Assembly (NCBI GenBank): GCA_964428275.1
Contig: CAYRXN010000232.1
Coordinates: 1 to 12,059 of the forward strand
Reading direction: 5' to 3'
From: JALSRY01 sp964428275
GTDB lineage: Bacteria; Planctomycetota; Phycisphaerae; UBA1845; Fen-1342
DNA: 12,059 nucleotides
In this document: positions 7,039 through 12,059 of the stretch, piece after piece
Numbering within the stretch: position 1 is the stretch's first letter
How the letters are laid out: each line of letters starts with the position of its first letter
Program-made: the position numbers and the translations under genes
Notes under the pieces: generated by a model
What the model was told of the DNA's origin: nothing
Seen by the model: the letters and a program-made list of their open reading frames with translations, nothing else
The model's database searches: none

Positions 7039-8796
7039 ATGGCCCAACAAAAAGACATGCCGCCGATTTCGCAGCTGCGCGGGCGCCCGCTGGGGCGCAT
7101 CCTCATCAAGATGGGGAAGGTGACTCGCACGCAGGTGTCCGAAGCGCTGGACCTTCAGAAGAAGAAACGCGGCCCGCTGGGCCAGCTGCTGATCGAGCTC
7201 GGCTACGTCCAGGAAGCCGACGTCAACATGGCGTTGGCGGCCCAGATGGGCATGGAGTCGATCGCCCTGGGGGACATCGATATCGACCAGGCCGTGATCG
7301 ACATGATTCCGTCGCAGATGGCCCACTCCTACCGCATCGTTCCGACCGACTACGACCGCGAAACCAACACCCTCGGCATCGCGCTGTGCAGCCCGGACAA
7401 CTTCCAGGCGACCGATGACCTCAAGACCCTCATGGGTTTCAACGTCATCGCCCGGATCACGACCCCGGAGGACATGAACGACGCGCTCAACCGATTTTAC
7501 CCGGAAGAGCAGGCCGAGACGATCAACGAGCTGATTTCCGAGATCAACGAGGACGCCGACCTGTCGAAGTACGAAGGGCGCGGCGAATCGATCGATCTCG
7601 ACAGCCTCAAGGAGATGGCCGAGAGCACGCCGGTCAAGAAGCTGGTCAACCTCGTGCTCCTCCAGGCGATCCGCGACAAGGCCTCGGACGTCCACTTCGA
7701 ACCGTTCGAAGACGAGTTCAAGATGCGTTACCGCATCGACGGCGTCCTGTTCGAGATGGTGCCGCCGCCCAAACACGTCGCCATGGCCATCGCTTCTCGA
7801 ATCAAGGTCATGGCAAACCTCGACATCGCCGAACGGCGCATCCCGCAGGACGGCCGCATCGAGCTGCTCGTCGAAGGCCGCCCGGTGGACCTGCGCGTCA
7901 GCGTCCTGCCGACCATGGTCGGCGAGAGCGTGGTGCTCCGCGTGCTCGACCGCGCCCAGGTCAACCTCGACCTGGAGCAGCTCGGCTTCCGGGAGGAAGA
8001 GCTCAATATCGTCCGCCAGCTGATCAAAAAGCCGCACGGAATCGTGATCGTCACCGGCCCGACCGGGTCGGGGAAGACAACCACGCTCTACTCGGCGCTG
8101 CGCGAGCTCAACAAGCCCGAGGTCAAGATCCTGACGAGCGAAGACCCGGTCGAGTACGACATCGACGGCATGGTGCAGTGCCAGGTCAAGCCGGAGATCG
8201 GGCTGACGTTCGCGCGGTGCCTGCGGAGTTTTCTGCGGCAGGACCCGGACATCATCCTGGTGGGTGAGATCCGCGACCTGGAAACCGCGCAAATCTCTGT
8301 GCAGGCGTCACTTACCGGCCACCTGGTATTCTCGACGCTGCACACCAACGACGCTCCCAGCTCGATCGCGCGTCTGCTCGACCTCGGCCTGGAGCCGTTC
8401 CTGCTGACCGCGACGCTGGAAGCCATCATCGCCCAGCGGCTCGTTCGACGGATCTGCCTCAACTGCAAGGAGGAGTATCAGCCGAGCGAGGCCCAGCTCA
8501 TGCAGCTCGGGCTGCTGCCCGAGGACGTCTCCGACCGCGTTTTCTACTACGGCAAAGGCTGCGACTACTGCAACAATACCGGCTACCGCGGACGCCAGGC
8601 CATTTACGAGGTCATGCTGCTCGACGACGAGCTCCGCGACCTCATCATGCGGTCCGCGTCCACGTCGGTACTGCGGGCCGAAGCGCGAAAACGCGGCATG
8701 CGGTCGCTGCGTGATGCCGGCCTGCTCACGATTTACGACGGCATCACGACGATCGACGAGGTCGTGCGGGAGACGCTCGCCGAAGATTCCTCGTAA
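7039..8796 (+). CDS. GspE/PilB-type assembly ATPase of a type II secretion / type IV pilus-like system
   Basis: Hexameric cytoplasmic ATPase that powers pseudopilus or pilus assembly. The 585-residue protein starts at the ATG at 7039, 8 nt after the strong GGAAGGAG site; the frame could extend 6 codons to a TTG but without such a site. An MshEN-like N-terminal domain (about 15-155) holds two copies of the LGxxL...G...AL..Q motif (17-40 and 46-69). The ATPase core follows: Walker A GPTGSGKTT (340-348), Asp box EDPVEY (368-373), Walker B DIILVGEIRD (404-413) and His box GHLVFSTLHTND (427-438). Four zinc-ligand cysteines lie at 473, 476, 508 and 511 (CLNC and CDYC). Everything needed for an active extension ATPase is present. 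The gspF platform follows, so this pair forms the motor and its membrane partner. Sequence alone does not settle secretion versus pilus use; no retraction ATPase (PilT) is visible in the window. Confidence 0.95.
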   Translation: MAQQKDMPPISQLRGRPLGRILIKMGKVTRTQVSEALDLQKKKRGPLGQLLIELGYVQEADVNMALAAQMGMESIALGDIDIDQAVIDMIPSQMAHSYRIVPTDYDRETNTLGIALCSPDNFQATDDLKTLMGFNVIARITTPEDMNDALNRFYPEEQAETINELISEINEDADLSKYEGRGESIDLDSLKEMAESTPVKKLVNLVLLQAIRDKASDVHFEPFEDEFKMRYRIDGVLFEMVPPPKHVAMAIASRIKVMANLDIAERRIPQDGRIELLVEGRPVDLRVSVLPTMVGESVVLRVLDRAQVNLDLEQLGFREEELNIVRQLIKKPHGIVIVTGPTGSGKTTTLYSALRELNKPEVKILTSEDPVEYDIDGMVQCQVKPEIGLTFARCLRSFLRQDPDIILVGEIRDLETAQISVQASLTGHLVFSTLHTNDAPSSIARLLDLGLEPFLLTATLEAIIAQRLVRRICLNCKEEYQPSEAQLMQLGLLPEDVSDRVFYYGKGCDYCNNTGYRGRQAIYEVMLLDDELRDLIMRSASTSVLRAEARKRGMRSLRDAGLLTIYDGITTIDEVVRETLAEDSS

Positions 8797-8890
8797 GCGC
8801 CGTCGAGACGTAACATCGTAATCCAGCGGGTGTTGCGCGATTGCTGGCGATGGAACGGCGTCGGCCTGGAGCAAACGGCGCGACTGCGGA

Positions 8891-8930
8891 CAGGCGGCGC
8901 GACGCCTGTTGGTGGCGTTGCCGGGCCACC
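8891..8930. other. Two adjacent hairpins between gspE and gspF
   Basis: Two inverted repeats sit side by side: CAGGCG/CGCCTG with a 6-nt loop (8891-8908) and GGTGGC/GCCACC with an 8-nt loop (8911-8930). They lie about 100 bp past the gspE stop. No T-run follows, so they are not a canonical intrinsic terminator; they could protect the gspE mRNA end or attenuate read-through. The folding is read by eye only. Confidence 0.35.
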
Positions 8931-8946
8931 TTGGGCCGCGAATAAT
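8918..8946 (+). promoter_or_regulatory. Tentative internal promoter upstream of gspF
   Basis: TTGCCG (8918-8923, 4 of 6) and AATAAT (8941-8946, 5 of 6) are separated by 17 nt in the 242-bp gspE-gspF gap. The AT-rich patch AATAATATT is conspicuous in this sequence. Transcription would begin near 8953, about 86 nt before the gspF ATG. It overlaps the second hairpin, and chance cannot be excluded. Confidence 0.3.
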
Positions 8947-9038
8947 ATTCAGCGCCGGCCCGAAACAGGTCACGCGCGCTCGGATCGCGCGCCTGGATCG
9001 GCCAAACGGACTGATAATTGTTGTTGGAGGCGTGTTGC

Positions 9039-10301
9039 ATGGCCGTTTTTCAGTATCAGGCACTCAATGCCGCGGGGCAGGAAGTCAAAGACGAGGTCGA
9101 AGCCCCGACCAAAGAGGAAGCCGTCGCCAAAGTGCGCAGCCTCGGCTACTTTCCGACGAAAGTGGTCGAGAAGGGCGGCAAGAAGCGGGTCGGCGCCAAG
9201 AAAGGCGGCGGTCCGAAGAAGCGCAAGGCCGCCGGAACCGGTTTCGGCTGGGTCTCGACCAAGACGCTGACCCAGCTCACGCGGCAGCTCTCCACGCTTC
9301 AGGACGCCGGTCTGCCGGTGCTGCGCAGCATCAAGATCCTGGAACAGCAGCAGAAACCCGGCATGCTCAAGAACGTCCTCAAGCAGGTGGGCGAGGACGT
9401 GGAAAGCGGGGCGACGCTTTCCGAGGCGATGGCCCGGCACCCGAAGGTGTTCAACCGCCTGTACTGCAACATGGTCGCCGCGGGCGAGGCCGGTGGTGTG
9501 CTCGATGTCATTCTCCAGCGGCTGGCCGAGTTCCTGGAAAAGGCCCAGAAACTCAAGAGCAAGGTCATCGGTGCGATGATCTACCCGGCGGTCGTCATCA
9601 CGATCGCGTCGACGATCACCCTGCTGATCATCATCTTCCTGGTGCCCAAGTTCCGCGACATTTTCGCCGATTTCGGTGTCGAGACGCTGCCGGCGATCAC
9701 GAACCTGCTGATCAAGATCTCCGACTGGCTCATCAAGGGCTCGCCTCCGGGCTGGCTGGTGATCATTCTTTCGCCGCTGCTGATGTGGGGCACCTACAAG
9801 CTCATCCGGCAGGCGTACATCGGGCGATACGTCCTCGACACGATCGCGTTGAAGATCCCCGTGATGGGCAAGATCGTTTCGAAGTCGGGCATCGCCCGTT
9901 TTGCGCGGACGCTGGGCACGCTGATCGCGGCCGGCGTACCGATTCTCGAGGCGCTCAAGATCACCCGCGACACGACCGGAAACGAGGTATACGCGAGCAT
10001 GCTGGGCAAGGTGCATGACTCGATCCGCGAGGGTGATTCGTTCGCCAATCCTCTCCGGGCGTCGAAGTGCGTGGACTCGCTGGTCGTCAACATGGTGGAC
10101 GTCGGGGAGGAGACCGGCGAGCTCGACAAGATGTTATACAAGGTCGCCGACACCTATGACGACGAGGTGGACACGCTGGTCGCCTCGCTGGTCAGCCTGC
10201 TCGAGCCGATCATGGTGGTCGTGCTGGGCGGGATCGTCGGCTTCATCGTCGTGGCGCTGTACATGCCCATGATCCACCTGATCCAGGGGTTGACGAGCTG
10301 A
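9039..10301 (+). CDS. GspF/PilC-type inner-membrane platform protein
   Basis: Polytopic inner-membrane protein on which the GspE-type ATPase acts to assemble the (pseudo)pilus. The 420-residue product starts at the ATG at 9039, 8 nt after TTGGAGG (9024-9030). An N-terminal stretch (MAVFQYQALNAAGQEVKDEV) typical of the family is followed by a Lys/Gly-rich linker (about 43-68). Two T2SSF repeats then lie at about 77-200 and 285-405, each with the family pattern: LTRQLSTLQDAGLPVLRSI with MVAAGEAGG (146-153), and FARTLGTLIAAGVPILEAL with MVDVGEETG (352-360). Three membrane segments are visible at about 180-203, 237-252 and 388-408. Length is normal for the family (about 400). It is separated from gspE by 242 bp but followed directly by the pseudopilin gene, so platform and pseudopilin are probably one operon. 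Confidence 0.95.
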   Translation: MAVFQYQALNAAGQEVKDEVEAPTKEEAVAKVRSLGYFPTKVVEKGGKKRVGAKKGGGPKKRKAAGTGFGWVSTKTLTQLTRQLSTLQDAGLPVLRSIKILEQQQKPGMLKNVLKQVGEDVESGATLSEAMARHPKVFNRLYCNMVAAGEAGGVLDVILQRLAEFLEKAQKLKSKVIGAMIYPAVVITIASTITLLIIIFLVPKFRDIFADFGVETLPAITNLLIKISDWLIKGSPPGWLVIILSPLLMWGTYKLIRQAYIGRYVLDTIALKIPVMGKIVSKSGIARFARTLGTLIAAGVPILEALKITRDTTGNEVYASMLGKVHDSIREGDSFANPLRASKCVDSLVVNMVDVGEETGELDKMLYKVADTYDDEVDTLVASLVSLLEPIMVVVLGGIVGFIVVALYMPMIHLIQGLTS

Positions 10302-10342
10302 TGTCCGGCAGCACGGACAGTTTCCAGAAAAGGGGCTTACTC

Positions 10343-11368
10343 ATGCAGGATCGTACACTCCCCCGCCGGCCGGGCTTCACGCTGGTCGAGCTGATGACGG
10401 TGATCGCGATCATCGTCCTGCTGGTCGGGATTCTCATCCCGGCGCTCTCGTCGGTTCGCAAGCAGGCGAAGGAAACGGCGTCCGCGGCCGTCATCAAGTC
10501 GCTCGGCGACGGTTGCGAGATGTTCCACGGCGAGTTCGGCGCGTATCCCCAATCGCGGGGCTACAACCCCTTCGAGGGCGAGTCCGCCGCGATTCCGCTG
10601 ACTGGTGCCCAGTGGCTGACGCTCCAGCTCAGCGGCCCGGACAGCCAGGGCTACGTGAACCCGACGGTCAAGAACGACACCAACGGCGACGACAAGATCG
10701 ACGAGAACGACTGGCTGGAATGGTACGACCTGCCCGCCAACCAGAGCCGCACGTACACCCGCAGCGGCCCCTATGCCGACCCGGACGGCAAACAGATTCG
10801 CTCGGTCAACCGGATCATCGAGGAAAACCAGGACATGGCCGGAATCCCGGCCCTGATGGTTTCCAACTCGGCGGGCGGCAACGGGGGAAGTTCGGTGTGG
10901 AACAACCAGTTCCTCCCGTTCTACGTGGACCAGTTCGAGTACCCGATCCTGTACTATGCGGCAACGCCCGGCGTGAAGGCTCCGTTCACGACCGGCACGC
11001 CCGGGGGCAATTTCACGATCGGCAAGTACGACCAGTCCGACGACGCCGCGATCACCGGCTCGGACGGCGCCGACGGGCGTTACCCGGTGACGGGCCCCGG
11101 CTGGGATCTGACCGGCGCGCAACCCGATCCGGCCAACTTCCGGCATCCGCTCGGCACGCTGGGGTACGTGCGCGATCAGGACACCTGGCCCAACCCCAAT
11201 ACCTTCGCCGCCTTCGTGTGCGACCAGAACGTCTTCGACAACACCGTGCAGCCCGGTGGCCGTGGCCTGTTGCAGCCACACAACCCCGACACGTTCCTGC
11301 TGATCTCGGCGGGTTCCGACGGCGTGTACGGCACCAGCGACGACATCGCCAACTTCGAACACAACTGA
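10343..11368 (+). CDS. GspG-like pseudopilin with prepilin leader and EF-hand-like loop
   Basis: Secreted, membrane-anchored pilin-like subunit. The 341-residue product has a class III leader ending RRPG|FTLVEL: prepilin peptidase would cut after Gly11 and methylate Phe12, and Glu16 is the conserved +5 acid. A hydrophobic helix (12-36) follows, then GEFGAYP (64-69), a conserved feature of major pseudopilins. The C-terminal ISAGSDGVYGTSDDIANF (321-338) matches the calcium-binding end of GspG. Residues 112-123 (DTNGDDKIDEND) form a second, EF-hand/dockerin-like loop with Asp at 1, 5, 9 and 12 and Asn at 3. At 341 residues it is more than twice the usual GspG length, with a large insert between helix and C-terminal motif. 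I chose the ATG at 10343 because AAAGGGG lies 7 nt upstream. An ATG at 10301 overlaps the gspF stop (TGATG) in the same frame and would add 14 residues to the leader; it is possible but has a poorer ribosome site. Confidence 0.88.
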   Translation: MQDRTLPRRPGFTLVELMTVIAIIVLLVGILIPALSSVRKQAKETASAAVIKSLGDGCEMFHGEFGAYPQSRGYNPFEGESAAIPLTGAQWLTLQLSGPDSQGYVNPTVKNDTNGDDKIDENDWLEWYDLPANQSRTYTRSGPYADPDGKQIRSVNRIIEENQDMAGIPALMVSNSAGGNGGSSVWNNQFLPFYVDQFEYPILYYAATPGVKAPFTTGTPGGNFTIGKYDQSDDAAITGSDGADGRYPVTGPGWDLTGAQPDPANFRHPLGTLGYVRDQDTWPNPNTFAAFVCDQNVFDNTVQPGGRGLLQPHNPDTFLLISAGSDGVYGTSDDIANFEHN

Positions 11369-11375
11369 TTGTGAT

Positions 11376-11421
11376 CGGCGGCCTTGGGCCTCGCGTGCAC
11401 GCGAGGTGCCCGGAACCGCCG
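11376..11421 (+). promoter_or_regulatory. Strong intercistronic hairpin between the two pseudopilin genes
   Basis: The 67-nt gap contains a perfect 18-bp palindrome (CCTCGCGTGCACGCGAGG, 11389-11406), flanked by GGG/CCC pairs with a 2-nt bulge and by an outer stem CGGCGG (11376-11381) / CCGCCG (11416-11421). Together they can form one long nested stem ending at the ribosome site of the next gene (GCAGGAG, 11421-11427). There is no T-run. It may stabilise the upstream pseudopilin mRNA or lower expression of the downstream one. Confidence 0.5.
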
Positions 11422-11435
11422 CAGGAGTCATCATC

Positions 11436-12059
11436 ATGAATCGTTCATCCACTTGCCGGCAGCGGGCGGGTTTCTCGCTCGTCGAGCTGCTCACCGTCAT
11501 CGCGATCATCACGCTGCTGATCGGCATCCTGGTACCCGCCGTGAGCAAGGTACGCACGACCGCCAAGAACACCGCCGTCAAGGCGATGATCGGGACGCTT
11601 TCGACCGGGCTGGAGACGTTCAAGGCCGACCAGGCTGTCGGCGGCGCGTATCCGCCGTCGGCCCCGGACTACAAACGCAGCGGGCAGCTTCAGTACACCG
11701 CGGTGATTCCGCGTCCCGGCCAACCTGGCGCCACCGCCCCGACCAACATCAGCGGCGCCGGTCTACTGGTCTGGTCCCTGGCGGGCGCCGACCTGCTCGG
11801 CACGCCCGGTTTCAAGACCTTCCGGCCCAATACGCGCTTCTGGGCGCTCGATACGGACAATCAGAACAACGGCGACGTCCCCAGCAACTCGGGTGCTTAT
11901 GCCCTCAAGGCCAACGGCCAGCCGCTGCACCCGCGCTCCGGTCCGTTTGTCGATCTCTCCAAGGTGGAAGTCACTCCGTGGAGCCACGAAACGAACTCGT
12001 ACGTCATCGAGGCTGAACAGAAGGCCAGCAAGGCCGTCGGCGCCACGCCGCCGGTGCGG
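11436..12059 (+). CDS. Second prepilin-type pseudopilin (3' end outside window)
   Basis: The frame opens at ATG 11436, 8 nt after GCAGGAG (11421-11427), and stays open for 208 codons to the window edge. The leader MNRSSTCRQRAG is followed by FSLVELLTVIAIITLLIGIL: cleavage would fall after Gly12, with Glu17 as the +5 acid. The first 70 residues resemble the preceding pseudopilin (GF[TS]LVEL..VIAII.LL.GIL.PA.S.VR..AK.TA, and a later GAYP), so the two genes look like an old tandem duplication that diverged after the helix. The remaining visible part (about 75-208) contains SGAGLLVWSLAGADLLG and FRPNTRFWALDTDNQNNGD; I recognise no further domain. The C-terminal part, where a GspG-type calcium loop would lie, is missing. 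It probably is a minor or alternative pilin of the same fibre. Confidence 0.9.
   Translation, partial: MNRSSTCRQRAGFSLVELLTVIAIITLLIGILVPAVSKVRTTAKNTAVKAMIGTLSTGLETFKADQAVGGAYPPSAPDYKRSGQLQYTAVIPRPGQPGATAPTNISGAGLLVWSLAGADLLGTPGFKTFRPNTRFWALDTDNQNNGDVPSNSGAYALKANGQPLHPRSGPFVDLSKVEVTPWSHETNSYVIEAEQKASKAVGATPPVR

Noticed and set aside
6646..8292. 548-codon minus-strand frame opposite gspE
   Set aside because: It is antisense to the GspE motifs and runs into the start of folD in another frame. The Asp/His/Val-rich composition is typical of an antisense shadow.
10301..10342. Alternative pseudopilin start overlapping the gspF stop (TGATG)
   Set aside because: Not excluded, but the ATG at 10343 has a better-spaced AAAGGGG and gives a more usual leader length.
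10337..11623. 428-codon minus-strand frame opposite the pseudopilins
   Set aside because: Both pseudopilins have clear prepilin leaders and ribosome sites on the + strand; the antisense frame spans two genes and their gap.
11384..12016. 210-codon + strand frame over the second pseudopilin
   Set aside because: Wrong frame. The frame from 11436 has a Shine-Dalgarno site and a type IV prepilin leader and stays open to the window edge.
1..12059. CRISPR array, tRNA, rRNA, IS element, integrase or toxin-antitoxin pair
   Set aside because: I looked for regularly spaced repeats, tRNA-like folds, transposase or integrase motifs and small paired ORFs and found none that I could support.

Overview
This window looks like a chromosomal segment of a GC-rich bacterium, most likely a member of the Planctomycetota. 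The main reason is a very large Ser/Thr kinase fused to a WD40 propeller and encoded directly behind a sigma factor of the Sig-70_X6 type (TIGR02999 / Sigma70_ECF). The simple gspE-gspF-pseudopilin cluster fits this as well. The class within the phylum cannot be read from these data.

Layout from left to right: (1) the last 80 codons of an unrecognised + strand gene (2-244); (2) a non-coding stretch holding a decayed copy of the 3' end of folD (367-461); (3) a minus-strand two-gene operon of ECF-like sigma factor (4899-5486) and 1452-residue kinase-WD40 protein (528-4886), with a sigma70-like promoter at 5635-5663; (4) minus-strand folD (5819-6703); (5) a divergent promoter region; (6) a + strand type II secretion / type IV pilus-like cluster: gspE/pilB ATPase (7039-8796), gspF/pilC membrane platform (9039-10301), a GspG-like pseudopilin (10343-11368) and a second pseudopilin cut by the window edge (from 11436).

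How the parts work together: the sigma factor and kinase are probably one signalling unit, in which the kinase senses through its propeller and TPR-like tail and controls the sigma factor. GspE, GspF and the pseudopilins would form the motor, platform and fibre of a pseudopilus. FolD is a housekeeping one-carbon enzyme, but here its catalytic lysine is replaced by glutamine.

The most unusual signal is that the folD 3' end occurs twice in direct orientation, at about 94% identity over 84 bp, once at folD itself and once 5.4 kb away on the far side of the sigma-kinase operon. The operon is therefore bracketed by direct repeats of a gene end, the footprint expected if it arrived as a unit inserted at the 3' end of folD. 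No integrase is present inside the bracketed segment.
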